From assembly GCF_900176515.1 (NCBI RefSeq), contig NZ_FWXV01000001.1, forward strand, positions 1,644,524 to 1,708,523: a stretch of DNA of 64,000 nt, read 5' to 3'. How positions within the stretch are numbered: the first letter of the stretch is position 1; each line of letters starts with the position of its first letter. The notes beneath the pieces are model-generated. The model ran no database searches. It saw nothing but the letters and a program-made list of their open reading frames with translations, and was not told the DNA's origin. The position numbers were made by a program, and so were the translations under genes. Origin of the DNA: Kibdelosporangium aridum. Lineage in GTDB: Bacteria; Actinomycetota; Actinomycetes; Mycobacteriales; Pseudonocardiaceae. This document shows, piece by piece, positions 34,982-43,637 of this stretch.

Positions 34982-35374
34982 CTAGCAGGCGCCCGGACGT
35001 ATGGAGGTGATGTTCGATTCGCGGCCGTACCGCCACGTGTTTCCTTGCCAGTTCCCCACGGGCCATGTCGCTCCGGTCTGGTTGATGTCGACAAAGGTGC
35101 ACCACACCCTGCCGGTTCGGTTCCACACCGAGCGGATCCTGTCGCCCCACCTGTACTCATGCAGATTGTTGACGGTGCCGAGAATTTCTGCCCATTCGCC
35201 GTTTCCATCGCGGCCCTCCCACACACAGAACGCATTGGGTGGACAGTCCCACCATGCGGTGATGGACGCGCCACCGTTGCCACTTGACGGGGCCGCGTAG
35301 GCGGTGGCTGCCGGTGCGGCAGCGACGAGCGCGGCGAATCCGAGCATGGCGCATAGGTCCTTGAACTTACGCAC
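34982..35374 (-). CDS. Secreted peptidase inhibitor I36-like protein
   Basis: Exported protein of 130 residues. The signal peptide is FKDLCAMLGFAALVAAAPA with cleavage after ATAYAA. The mature part begins with a Gly/Ser stretch and contains CPPNAFCVWEGRDGNGEW, the cysteine and aromatic pattern of the I36 peptidase-inhibitor family, followed by SVWNRTGRVWCTFVD. The start is the GTG at 35374 with GGAAGG upstream; the open frame continues to 35566 without coding character. Family members inhibit metalloproteases or are simply stable beta-sandwich secreted proteins. It is divergent from the nSTAND protein gene. Confidence 0.75.
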   Translation of the reverse strand: MRKFKDLCAMLGFAALVAAAPAATAYAAPSSGNGGASITAWWDCPPNAFCVWEGRDGNGEWAEILGTVNNLHEYRWGDRIRSVWNRTGRVWCTFVDINQTGATWPVGNWQGNTWRYGRESNITSIRPGAC

Positions 35375-35403
35375 GTTGCGGGTGCCTTCCTTGGTTGTGG
35401 GGT

Positions 35404-35432
35404 GTCCCTCGTTCCCCCTCGGAGCGAGGGAC
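35404..35432. other. Hairpin in the divergent region upstream of the I36-like gene
   Basis: GTCCCTCG (35404-35411) pairs with CGAGGGAC (35425-35432). The stem extends to 12 bp with one G-T pair, around a 5-nt loop. It lies 30 bases upstream of the I36-like start and may be an untranslated-leader structure or an operator. Confidence 0.35.
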
Positions 35433-35536
35433 TGCACTGGGTGTAGCGCGTTCGGGTTGTCCGGCGCCGGGGGATGGACGCCGGACATCAACGTCCGGAC
35501 AATGGCCAACCGACCTTGGGGAGAGGTTGGTAAGAG

Positions 35537-38506
35537 ATGCCACGTGCGGAACGACCGCTGGAACACGATGGATCAGCCCTGACAGATTTCGCGGCTGACC
35601 TGCGCAAACTCCGGGAGGAGGCGGGGAGCCCGCCCTATCGGGAACTCGCTAAGCGGGCGCACTACTCGGCCACGACGCTGTCTGATGCCGCGGGTGGGCG
35701 CCGGTTGCCGAGCTTGGCGGTGACCCTCGCGTTCGTCACCGCGTGCGACGGCGACCGGGACGAGTGGGAGCGCCGCTGGCACAGGCTGGCCGCCGACCTC
35801 AACGACAGCGACGGTCCGCCAGAGCCGGTTGGTGAGGCTCCTTATGTTGGGTTGTCCGCGTATCGGTCCGAGGACGCCCAGTGGTTTTTCGGGCGCGAAC
35901 GGCTCGTCGAAGATCTGGCTATGCGGCTGAGCACGCAGCGATTCCTGGCAGTGTTCGGCCCATCCGGCGCGGGAAAATCGTCGGTTCTCCGAGCGGGTCT
36001 CATCCCGGCACTGCGCAGCAGCCCGGACTCAGGCGCCGTCGTGCTGTTCACGCCTGGCACGCACCCGGTGCGCGAGTGCGCCATTCACCTGGCCCCGCTT
36101 GTGGGTGCGATGGCAGTCGCCGTGGAAACCGAACTGCGAGCTGCCCCGCACGCACTGCACTCCCTGACCAAGCAACTGCGTATTGACCGACCCACCACTG
36201 CGGAGCCTGTGGTCGTCGTCGACCAGTTCGAAGAAGTCTTCACCCTCTGCACCGATCCCGACGAACGCGCCACGTTCCTGGGACTGCTGCTCACCGCGAT
36301 CTCGTCGGAATCAGGGTGCAGGGTGGTACTCGGAGTTCGCGCGGACTTCTACAGCCACTGCGCCCAACACCCTGAGCTCGCGGCGGCGCTGCAGGACGCC
36401 CAGATCACTGTCGGCCCGATGACCGCCGGCGAACTGCGGCGGGCGATCACCCGCCCTGCGAACATCGCCGAGTGCGCCGTGGAAAGCGACCTGCTCAGCG
36501 CGCTGGTCGCCCACACCCACGGTCAAGCAGGCACCCTGCCACTGTTGTCACACGCACTGCTGGAAACGTGGCGCCGCCGCAAGGGCAACACGTTGACTCT
36601 CGCTGGCTTTCAGGCCACCGGCGGTATTGACGGAGCACTCGCCCGCACCGCCGAAGCCGTCTACAGCTCTCTCACCACCCGTCAACAGGACGTCGCTCAG
36701 CACCTCCTCCGGCGCCTTGTCGTTCTCGGCGAGGGCACCGAAGACACGCGACGACGCGTGCGCCGCAGCGAGCTCGACGACACCCCTGACACCACCGCTG
36801 TGTTGAACGCGTTTGGCGGGGCCAGGCTCTTGACCTTCGGCCGCGACGACGTCGAGATCACGCACGAGGCGCTGATCGGCGCGTGGCCACGGCTGCAACG
36901 TTGGCTCAACGCCGACCGTGAAGGCCATCGCCTGCACCGTGAACTCACTGATGCCGCCGCAGTGTGGCAGAACCATGATCAGGATCCGGCGACGCTGGTA
37001 CGCGGCAACCGTCTGACCCTCCTGACCGACTGGGCCAACGACGACAAGGGGCTCACCGAGCTCGAACAGGCTTTTCTGCAGGCTTCCGCGGCTGCGGATG
37101 AAGCCGCACGCACGTCGACCCGGCGGCAGATTCGTCGGCAGCGCGTCTTGATCGCCGTCCTGACGGTGCTGGTCGTGCTCGCCACCGGCGCGTTTGTCTA
37201 CGCCTCAAACGCGCAACAAACCGCCGCCCAGCAACGCGAAACGGCTCTAGCTCTGCGTACGGCTCTCGCCTCGCGTGCCGTACCCGTCGCCGAGGGCCTC
37301 ATCCACACCGATCCGCGACGCGCCGCCATGCTGGCACTGGCCGCATATCGACTGAATCCCTCACAAGCGACTGAAAGCCCGCTCATCGGCGCGTCGGCTG
37401 CGCTGGCAGCCATCGATCTGAAGACCGAGTTCGCCACGGTTTCGGCCAACAGCGAGGTGCTGGTGGCTGGACACCCGGACACCGGAATCGTCACCATCTT
37501 CTCGATCACCGACGATGGGTTGCGAGAAGAGTCGTCAGTTCCCTTCGTCGACGGAGCACGAGCAGGCTTGCGTCCCAGCGTGAGTCCGCACGGCAAGGTA
37601 CTCCTGTCACCCGGTCACAACGGAGAACTCGTCGTCTGGGACATCAGTGACATCCGAGAGCCGGTCAGGCGAGCCACAGTGCCAGCGACCACGCACGTCA
37701 GTGGCTGGTCGCCAGACGGCCGATACATCTTGACCACCAACGTTCTCGCGGTTCCGAAATATGTGCCGGACATCAGCGAACTATGGGACCTCGGCGACCC
37801 GGCAACACCGGTGCACACCGCAACACTGCCGGGCACCTGGCCACAGTTCGCCGCAGGTCGGGACCTCGTGGCCACGATAAAACCGATGCCCGACGGGGAT
37901 ACTGTCGTGCTTCACAAACTGCTTCCCGATGGAAAGACGTATGAGCCGCGTGCGACTATCACAACCCCGGGTATGACCGTACGTCAGGTGGCGTTCTCGC
38001 ACGACGGCCGACAGGCAACGCTTTCGGAGTTCAAAAAGGAACGGGACCTGGAGTATCCACATTCTGTCTCTTGGTGGAGAACAGAATGGGGTGGTTCGGC
38101 CGAACTGCTCATGCGGGCGGGCTACACGCCGGCGGAGATTCCGGTCCTCCAGGTCAGCCCCGACGGCTCGCGCCCGCCGACGGTTCTGACTCAGACGCTC
38201 AACGCGATTACCATGTTGGATACGCCTGAATTCGGACCGGATAGGTCGATCCGCGGCGGCTCAGCGGACAGAGTCCTGTCCACGACAACGAGCGGCGCTC
38301 TGGACATCGCGCTTGTGCACTATGCGCATCGGTTGAACGCGCTGCTCCTGGTGACAAACCATAATGGCAAGTATGAGTATCGACGACTGGAGCTCAGTGC
38401 TGAGAAGTCAGCGTCGAACGCCTGCGGCAGAGATGTCGAAAGGACTGCTGCTGGCATCTGGGCTACCAATTTTCCTGGCGTGACGCCGTTCCGTCTCTGC
38501 CCTTAG
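35537..38506 (+). CDS. XRE-nSTAND1-propeller membrane protein
   Basis: Protein of 989 residues. Residues 15-70 are an XRE-like helix-turn-helix (YRELAKRAHYSATTLSDAAG). Residues 103-460 are a STAND-class NTPase of the nSTAND1 type, with FFGRERLVEDL, Walker A GPSGAGKS at 141-148, Walker B VVVVDQFEE at 225-233 and VEITHEALIGAWPRL. A single membrane helix spans about 538-556. The last 370 residues are a degenerate WD/propeller sensor (SPHGKVLLSPGHNGELVVWD, WSPDGRYILTTN). Such proteins are signal-responsive switches; roles in defence or development are proposed for relatives, and none is shown here. It stands alone. Confidence 0.85.
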   Translation: MPRAERPLEHDGSALTDFAADLRKLREEAGSPPYRELAKRAHYSATTLSDAAGGRRLPSLAVTLAFVTACDGDRDEWERRWHRLAADLNDSDGPPEPVGEAPYVGLSAYRSEDAQWFFGRERLVEDLAMRLSTQRFLAVFGPSGAGKSSVLRAGLIPALRSSPDSGAVVLFTPGTHPVRECAIHLAPLVGAMAVAVETELRAAPHALHSLTKQLRIDRPTTAEPVVVVDQFEEVFTLCTDPDERATFLGLLLTAISSESGCRVVLGVRADFYSHCAQHPELAAALQDAQITVGPMTAGELRRAITRPANIAECAVESDLLSALVAHTHGQAGTLPLLSHALLETWRRRKGNTLTLAGFQATGGIDGALARTAEAVYSSLTTRQQDVAQHLLRRLVVLGEGTEDTRRRVRRSELDDTPDTTAVLNAFGGARLLTFGRDDVEITHEALIGAWPRLQRWLNADREGHRLHRELTDAAAVWQNHDQDPATLVRGNRLTLLTDWANDDKGLTELEQAFLQASAAADEAARTSTRRQIRRQRVLIAVLTVLVVLATGAFVYASNAQQTAAQQRETALALRTALASRAVPVAEGLIHTDPRRAAMLALAAYRLNPSQATESPLIGASAALAAIDLKTEFATVSANSEVLVAGHPDTGIVTIFSITDDGLREESSVPFVDGARAGLRPSVSPHGKVLLSPGHNGELVVWDISDIREPVRRATVPATTHVSGWSPDGRYILTTNVLAVPKYVPDISELWDLGDPATPVHTATLPGTWPQFAAGRDLVATIKPMPDGDTVVLHKLLPDGKTYEPRATITTPGMTVRQVAFSHDGRQATLSEFKKERDLEYPHSVSWWRTEWGGSAELLMRAGYTPAEIPVLQVSPDGSRPPTVLTQTLNAITMLDTPEFGPDRSIRGGSADRVLSTTTSGALDIALVHYAHRLNALLLVTNHNGKYEYRRLELSAEKSASNACGRDVERTAAGIWATNFPGVTPFRLCP

Positions 38507-38541
38507 CCATTGTCAGACGGTCGGCATCGTGCGGCGACTGA

Positions 38542-39735
38542 TCACCAATCGTGGACTGTGCCGTCGTGCAACCGATTCACCGGCAGGTACGCCTGTGTGT
38601 ACGGGTGCGCGGCGGCTAGTTCCTCGTTGAGCTCCACACCGATCCCGGGTGTCTCACCGGGGTGCAGGTAGCCGTCGCTGAAGGTGAAGGCGTGTGGGAA
38701 GACCTCGTTGGTCAGGTCGGTGTATCCGGCGTACTCCTGGATTCCGAAGTTGTGGATGGCCAGGTCCAGGTGGATGCCTGCGGCCATGCCGACGGGGGAG
38801 ATGTCCTCGGGGCCGTGGATCGCGCTCTTGATCTGGTGGACCGCGGCGAAATCGAAGAGCTTCCGCAGCGCTGTGACGCCTCCGAAATGCGTCACCGAGG
38901 AGCGGACGTAGTCGATCAGCTGTTGCTGAACCAGAGTCTGGTAGTCGAAAACGGTGTTGAAGACCTCGCCGAGCGCCAGCGGTGTCGTGGTGTGCTGGCG
39001 GACCAGGCGAAGCCCGTCCTGGTTCTCCGCGGGTGTGCAGTCCTCCAGCCAGTACAGGTCGTACGGTTCGAGGTCCTTGCCCAGCCTGGCGGCTTGGATG
39101 GGCGTCAAGCGGTGGTGAACGTCGTGCAGCAACGGCAGTTCCGGGCCGAACTCGTTGCGGACCGCTTCGAACACCCCGGGGACGTGCCGCAAGTACGCGC
39201 CGGTGTCCCAGTCCTCGACCACGGGAAGGTTTCCCTGGTCCAATGTGGATCGAACACCGTAGACCTTGCGCAGGCCGGGGATTCCGGTTTGGATCCGGAT
39301 CGACTTGTAGCCCTGGGCTAGCCTCGCGCGCACCGAGTCGAACAGGTGCGGAAGGTCGTTGCCGTGCGCGTGTCCGTACGTCCGTACTCGATCCCGGCTT
39401 TTACCGCCCAGCAACTGGTACAGCGGGAGCCCGGCCACTTTCGCCTTGATGTCCCACAGCGCCACGTCGACCGCGGCGATCGCGGCCATTGTGACAGGGC
39501 CGCGCCGCCAGTACGCGCCGCGGTAGAGCGACTGCCAGGTGTCCTCGATCCGGTGCGGGTCCATGCCGTGCAGCAACGGCACCACGTGGTCGGTGAGGTA
39601 GCTGGCCACCGCCAGTTCGCGCCCGTTCAACGTGGCGTCGCCGAGGCCGGTCACACCTTCGTCCGTCTCGATCTTGAGTGTGACGAAGTTGCGCCCCGGA
39701 CTGGTCACGACCACCTTGGCGGCGACGATCTTCAC
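38542..39735 (-). CDS. D-mannonate dehydratase family protein (enolase superfamily)
   Basis: Enolase-superfamily enzyme of 397 residues that closely follows the ManD/RspA pattern: [20 protein letters not shown] near the start, [66 protein letters not shown], and the C-terminal PVNRLHDGT. Metal ligands (the D in HDVHH, the E in LEDC and the E in LGEVF) are present. Members dehydrate D-mannonate or D-gluconate to 2-keto-3-deoxygluconate. The GTG at 39735 with AAAGGA upstream is the start; the open frame runs into the permease remnant. It is the only intact gene left in its operon, downstream of the damaged transporter. Confidence 0.87.
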   Translation of the reverse strand: MKIVAAKVVVTSPGRNFVTLKIETDEGVTGLGDATLNGRELAVASYLTDHVVPLLHGMDPHRIEDTWQSLYRGAYWRRGPVTMAAIAAVDVALWDIKAKVAGLPLYQLLGGKSRDRVRTYGHAHGNDLPHLFDSVRARLAQGYKSIRIQTGIPGLRKVYGVRSTLDQGNLPVVEDWDTGAYLRHVPGVFEAVRNEFGPELPLLHDVHHRLTPIQAARLGKDLEPYDLYWLEDCTPAENQDGLRLVRQHTTTPLALGEVFNTVFDYQTLVQQQLIDYVRSSVTHFGGVTALRKLFDFAAVHQIKSAIHGPEDISPVGMAAGIHLDLAIHNFGIQEYAGYTDLTNEVFPHAFTFSDGYLHPGETPGIGVELNEELAAAHPYTQAYLPVNRLHDGTVHDW

Positions 39736-39746
39736 GCGGAGTCCTT

Positions 39747-40254
39747 TCATCCTTTGGTCGCACCGGCGGTCAGGCCGGTGACGATGTACTTCTGGCCGAG
39801 GATCGCGACGAGCACGACCGGCAACGTCATCAACGTGGCCGCGGCCATCAGCCCGCCCCAGTCGGTGCTGGCGTAGGAGATGAAGTTGAACAAGGCGACC
39901 GGCGCGGTCTTGGTGTCCTCGTTGGAGAAGATCAACGCGAACATGAAGTTGTTCCGCGAGCGAGCCAGTCCGGCGCATCCGGAACCGCCCGACGGCCCAC
40001 GCTCCGGGAACCGCGATGACTGCGGAGAGCACAGTGGAGACAACGCCGACGATCAAGGAGTTCAGCAACGACTTCAGGATCTCGCCGTCGCGGAAGATCG
40101 CCTGGAAGTTGGACAGAGTGGGTGGGAAGAACAGGCCGACGCTCGGGTCGGTCACCTGGATGTTGGTCTTGAAGGAAGCCGCGAACAGCCAGACGATCGG
40201 CAAGGAGAAGAAGAGGGAGACAAGGGCGATGGCGGTGGCTCGGAGGAGTTTCAC
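39747..40254 (-). pseudogene. Broken sugar ABC permease (MalG type), internal deletion
   Basis: The GTG at 40254, with AGGAGG upstream, starts a MalG-type permease ([20 protein letters not shown] through [11 protein letters not shown], about 97 residues). At about 39953-39969 the reading frame changes, and the protein resumes as [17 protein letters not shown] through [18 protein letters not shown], the normal last 65 residues. The middle, about 110 residues with helices 3-4 and the EAA loop, is missing. Total length is about 508 bases against about 825 for an intact gene. Without the EAA loop the product could not bind an ATPase. Confidence 0.85.
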
Positions 40255-40307
40255 GCGGTGGTCCTCCTGCCGCCGGGCAGGATCGCGGTGACACGCAGGG
40301 CCTTCAC
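40251..40307 (-). CDS. 18-codon minipeptide 2 within 53-bp repeat
   Basis: Reading frame [18 protein letters not shown], with its own GGCAGGAGG upstream. Its stop overlaps the permease GTG at 40254 (GTGA), and its start overlaps the stop of minipeptide 1. Its first residues mimic the permease N-terminus (VKLLRATAI). It may be translated as a coupling leader, or it may be a by-product of the duplication. Confidence 0.35.
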   Translation of the reverse strand: MKALRVTAILPGGRRTTA

Positions 40308-40360
40308 GTGGTCTCCCTCCTGCCACCGGGCGCGATCGCCGTGAAACACAAGGCTTTCAC
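40304..40360 (-). CDS. 18-codon minipeptide 1 within 53-bp repeat
   Basis: Reading frame [18 protein letters not shown]. The GTG at 40360 overlaps the stop of the upstream permease remnant (GTGA), and GGCAGGAGG precedes it. Its stop overlaps the next GTG. The same frame is also the end of the read-through frame from the binding-protein gene. Confidence 0.35.
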   Translation of the reverse strand: MKALCFTAIAPGGRRETT

Positions 40361-42280
40361 GCGCTCTCCCTCCTGCCGCCACGCCTCAATATCACCACGA
40401 CACCCACAATCACCAGCGTGAACAACACCAGCACGGAGGCCGCCAGGCCGTACTCCTGGTAGTCGAACGTCAGTCCGTAGGCGTAGATGTTCAAGGTTTC
40501 CGCCTCGAAGTCCGAACCGCCACCCGGGCCCTTGGTGGCGTAGATGATGTCGAACGTCTTGAGCGCGTCGACACTGCGCAGCACGATCGCGGCGGCCAGA
40601 GTCGGCCACAGCAGCGGCAGGATCACGTGCCGGAACCGCTGCCAGGCGTTCGCACCGTCCACTTGGGCCGCTTCTTCCGGCTCGGTGGGCAATGTGGACA
40701 GTCCGGCGAGCAGGAGCAGCGTCATCATCGGCGTCCACTGCCAGATGTCGATGCCCATCAACGTCGGCAGGGACTGGCTGGACGAGCCGAGGAACTCCAG
40801 CCGTGGCAGGCCGAGCGCGCTCAGCAGGTGGTTGGCGATGCCGTTGGTCGGGTCGAGGATCAGCAGCCACAGGATGCCGATCGCGACCGGAGTCGCGAGC
40901 AACGGGATCACCAGGACAGTGCGGACGATCCTGCTGCCGCGGAACGCTTTGCGCATGAGCATCGCCAGCGCGAGCCCGAAGACGGTCTCGATCACCACGG
41001 CAACGACCGTGAAGTAGATCGTGCGTTCGACCGCGGGCCAGAAAGGCAGCGAACTCGGCGTCGGCGTCCCGCGCGACCGGCGCCACCGGATTTCCCAGTA
41101 TCCCGGCCACGAGCGGACGGCCCACGATGTCCCTGGCGCGGCCGACCTGCACCACGTCCGGCCGGTCGTGGCTGACGCCTGTCGCGGCGCTGATCTGCAT
41201 GGTCCTCGCCAGATCCGGCGGGAATACCGCGGCGGACGCCGGGTTCTGCCAGGCGGACCGGCGGGCGCCCGGGATCCCGTCGGCCTGGATCTGCCCGGCC
41301 ATCTCCGGACCGGAAGCCCAGCGGATGAACTCCCACGCATGATCCTGCAGCAGGGAGAACCTGCTGATCGCCAGGCTCCACGACGGGATGTTGTACGGCT
41401 TCGACCCGGCTGGGCCCGCTGGGAACGGCGCGTATCCGATGGTGTCCTTGACCGTCGAGACCTTGGGATCGAGGAAGCTGGTGTAGATCGCGTCGGCGTC
41501 GACGTAGAACGCGGCCTTGCCCTGGGCGAAGATCGGCATGGCCTGTTCGAGACTCATGTTGGTGGCACCAGGCGGCCCGGCTCGTTCCAATAAGGACCCG
41601 TAGTACTCGTACGCGGCGATCGCTTCGGGTGTGGCGATGGCGGACTTGCCTTCGACGGTGAAGTCACCGCCGAACGAGTACAGGAAACTCGACCACTGGC
41701 TCACCGCGCCGGCCCGTTGACCACGGCCGACGTAGCCGAAGAAGCCGTCGCGCGTCAGCCGCAATGCGGTGTCCCGCAGTACTTCCAGGGTCGTCGGCGG
41801 TTCGGTGAGGTCCTTGCGGTAGTACAGCGCCGGCCGTTCGGTCACCACCGGGACACTGAGGACTTTGCCTGCCGTGATCGAGCGTTGCCGTGGCGCGTCC
41901 TGGAAGTCGTTCCATTGGTACGCCGGGTCTTGCACACGGTCGGTCAGATCGGTGAGCCAGCCGTTGCGCGCGAACAGCAACTGTTCCTGCAGGGCGCGAA
42001 CCATCATCACGTCGATGTCCGTGGCCGACGCGTTGAGCTTGACGTTGTAGCTGTTCGCCAGCTGGTCGGAAGTCAGCAGCGACATCGAGACCCGGCGGCC
42101 GATCCGCTGCTCGAACTCACCGATCCGTTTGCTGATCGCCCTCGACCAGACATGGTTGATGGCCATGATCCGCAGCGGGGTAGCCGGATTGGCGCTCGGT
42201 CTGGCACAGGAACCGAGCGACAACCCGCCCCCCACGGCGGCGAGCGCGAGTTTTCCCAGGTTACGGCGGCTGAAGGACAT
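40304..42280 (-). CDS. Sugar-binding lipoprotein with read-through tail
   Basis: Residues 1-415 are a family-1 extracellular solute-binding protein, with an N-terminal RR-type signal ([16 protein letters not shown]) ending at GSC, and blocks such as [34 protein letters not shown] and [14 protein letters not shown]. Homology ends near 41044 (EFAAFLA), just where the natural stop is expected. The stop has been lost and the frame continues for 240 codons of nonsense through the permease region to 40304. The deletion therefore removed the 3' end of this gene and the 5' end of the next. The FadR-like operator lies 20 bases upstream of the ATG. Confidence 0.75.
   Translation of the reverse strand: MSFSRRNLGKLALAAVGGGLSLGSCARPSANPATPLRIMAINHVWSRAISKRIGEFEQRIGRRVSMSLLTSDQLANSYNVKLNASATDIDVMMVRALQEQLLFARNGWLTDLTDRVQDPAYQWNDFQDAPRQRSITAGKVLSVPVVTERPALYYRKDLTEPPTTLEVLRDTALRLTRDGFFGYVGRGQRAGAVSQWSSFLYSFGGDFTVEGKSAIATPEAIAAYEYYGSLLERAGPPGATNMSLEQAMPIFAQGKAAFYVDADAIYTSFLDPKVSTVKDTIGYAPFPAGPAGSKPYNIPSWSLAISRFSLLQDHAWEFIRWASGPEMAGQIQADGIPGARRSAWQNPASAAVFPPDLARTMQISAATGVSHDRPDVVQVGRARDIVGRPLVAGILGNPVAPVARDADAEFAAFLARGRTHDLLHGRCRGDRDRLRARAGDAHAQSVPRQQDRPHCPGDPVARDSGRDRHPVAADPRPDQRHRQPPAERARPATAGVPRLVQPVPADVDGHRHLAVDADDDAAPARRTVHIAHRAGRSGPSGRCERLAAVPARDPAAAVADSGRRDRAAQCRRAQDVRHHLRHQGPGWRFGLRGGNLEHLRLRTDVRLPGVRPGGLRAGVVHAGDCGCRGDIEAWRQEGERVKALCFTAIAPGGRRETT
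40357..41043 (-). pseudogene. N-terminally truncated sugar ABC permease (MalF type)
   Basis: About 228 residues of a MalF-type permease, from [20 protein letters not shown] to [14 protein letters not shown], with the EAA loop [20 protein letters not shown] intact. The first 65-70 residues, including helix 1 and a start codon, are absent. Upstream of about 41043 the DNA encodes the end of the binding protein in another frame. The junction is near TTTCTGG at 41040-41048. No ribosome-binding site and start are present at the remnant's 5' end, so it is probably not expressed as a permease. Confidence 0.82.
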
Positions 42281-42594
42281 CCTTGTCCGCTCCGATCAGA
42301 ACTGGTCCAACTGGTAGGACCAGTTGGAAGGTAGCAGCGCGCTTGGCAGATGACCAGAGCGAGGGACGGGAAATGTCGGGGCTTGTGCTGGCGCTGTGGG
42401 GTGTTGTGGTCGCCGCTGGCTTCGGTCACCCGGTAAGAGCCGGTTTTTCAGCCGGGTTGGGCGGTGGCCAGGTCGGGGTCGAGGAAGTCGAGGACGAAAC
42501 AGCTGAGGCCACCGAGGTGCCTTGGCTGTCGTTTTTGCCGATTGATCAGCGAGCGGCGACCGGGTCGGCGAAACTGTGCGGTAAGGAGGTCGAG
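42281..42594. other. Intergenic region with operator and unassigned sequence
   Basis: 314 bases. The first 50 hold the operator at 42300-42327. The remainder has a weak open frame on the plus strand from 42373, without homology, and a small stem ACCCGG/CCGGGT (42428-42433, 42452-42457). No further gene is recognised. Confidence 0.4.
42300..42327. promoter_or_regulatory. FadR-type GntR operator
   Basis: CCAACTGGT (42307-42315) and ACCAGTTGG (42319-42327) are exact inverted arms 3 bases apart. The core matches the E. coli FadR consensus AACTGGTCCGACCAGTT in both half-sites. A third half-site AACTGGT lies at 42300-42306. The site is 20 bases before the binding-protein start. The FCD-type regulator at 42797-43528 is the natural candidate. 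Confidence 0.75.
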
Positions 42595-42792
42595 GTGAGC
42601 AACAGCGAGCGCCCGTTGTTCGGGCCGATTGATCCGTACGCCCTGCTGCCGTCGGTGGCGTTGGCGAGTTTTGGGTTTGTTCTCCTGCTCAACGGCGTGG
42701 TGCTCGTTGGCTTGGTCCCGCTTGTCCTGGCCGGGTTGATCATTGCCTTCGACTCGTGGGCGAACCGGAGCGAGCGAAGGCGGCGGCGTTAA
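42595..42792 (+). CDS. Small two-helix membrane protein
   Basis: A 65-residue protein. The GTG at 42595 has AAGGAGG 5 bases upstream, a strong site that sets the start. After a hydrophilic segment (SNSERPLFGPIDPYALLP), two membrane helices follow (VALASFGFVLLLNGVVLVGL and VPLVLAGLIIAF), and the end is very basic (RSERRRRR), placing the C-terminus inside by the positive-inside rule. No family is recognised. It converges with the GntR-type gene with a 4-base gap. Confidence 0.5.
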   Translation: MSNSERPLFGPIDPYALLPSVALASFGFVLLLNGVVLVGLVPLVLAGLIIAFDSWANRSERRRRR

Positions 42793-42796
42793 GGCG

Positions 42797-43528
42797 CTAA
42801 CGGCGCAGGAGTTGCTCGATGTGCTCCTTGGCCATGAGATCGACGCTCATGTCCAGCGACGGCCCGTAGGTCCGCAGGCCGAGGGCGAGGTGCTCGCGCA
42901 TGCACGCCCGCGCCCGCTCAACGTCGTGCGCCTCGATGGCCTCGAGGATCTCGGGGTGGTGCGGGACGCCGGGCTCGCCGATCGACGGATCGGAGTTCGA
43001 CCGCAGCATCATCTCGAACATCATGCCGCTGATCGACGACAGCATGATCCGCAGGACCGGGTTGCCGCTTGCGGCCGCGATCGCGTCGTGGAATTCCAGG
43101 TCGGCGTGCGCCTTGTCGACGACATCGGTCGCCCGCGCCATCCTCTCGGTGGCCGCACGCATCGCTGAGATGTGCTCTTCGGTCGCGCGCTCGGCGGCAA
43201 GACCGACGATCTCCACCTCGACCGGGATGCGTGCCTCGATGAGATGCCGGACGGTCGGGCGTCCGGCCCGATACAGGGTGTCGTAGCTGCGGACGTGCGC
43301 TGACGACTGATCGCTCACGAACGCGCCACGGCCCGGCGCGACCTCGATCAGATGCTGAGCCTCAAGTCGGCGGAGTACCTCACGAACCACGTTGCGGCTG
43401 GCGCCGAACTGGGCGGCGAGCTCGCGTTCCGAGGGCAGTTTGTCGCCCGCGGGAATGTCGCCGTTGCGGATGTCGTGCTCCAGCTGCAAGGCGATGCGTT
43501 CGGTCAACAGGCCTCGCTCGCTCGGCAT
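42797..43528 (-). CDS. FadR-family GntR regulator (FCD domain)
   Basis: Regulator of 243 residues. The winged helix (LPSERELAAQFGASRNVVREVLRRLEAQHLI, here split: LPSERELAAQFGASRN, VVREVLRRLEAQHLI) is followed by an all-helical FCD domain with metal/ligand residues in DLEFHDAIAAASGN and HHPEILEAIEAHD, as in UxuR/ExuR/LldR-type members that sense sugar acids. The ATG at 43528 is used; upstream frame lacks homology. It is 0.5 kb from the mannonate operon, whose promoter carries a FadR-type operator, so it is the probable hexuronate regulator. Confidence 0.9.
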   Translation of the reverse strand: MPSERGLLTERIALQLEHDIRNGDIPAGDKLPSERELAAQFGASRNVVREVLRRLEAQHLIEVAPGRGAFVSDQSSAHVRSYDTLYRAGRPTVRHLIEARIPVEVEIVGLAAERATEEHISAMRAATERMARATDVVDKAHADLEFHDAIAAASGNPVLRIMLSSISGMMFEMMLRSNSDPSIGEPGVPHHPEILEAIEAHDVERARACMREHLALGLRTYGPSLDMSVDLMAKEHIEQLLRR

Positions 43529-43637
43529 GCGCGTCAGGATACGGCAGCTCAGATGCCCCGTCCCGACGTCGTCACGGACCGATAGCATGATCAATATCCA
43601 TCGGATCGTGATCGTCTGTTCATCTGTAGGGGGTTGT

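Larger units (their letters stand above)
40250..40380 (-). repeat. 53-bp tandem repeat (2.5 copies) carrying RBS and GTG start
   Basis: Copies at 40250-40302 and 40303-40355 (41 of 53 positions identical) and a partial copy at 40356-40380. On the minus strand each contains GGCAGGAGG followed within 8 bases by a GTG codon. The duplicated unit is therefore the translation-initiation region of the second permease. Confidence 0.9.

Noticed and set aside
38542..40326. A permease-mannonate dehydratase fusion protein of 594 codons
   Set aside because: The middle part is nonsense, caused by the frame change in the broken permease; the dehydratase has its own RBS and GTG at 39735.
42420..42460. Possible riboswitch around the ACCCGG/CCGGGT stem upstream of the small membrane protein
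   Set aside because: The stem is short, the loop long, and no known riboswitch core is present.
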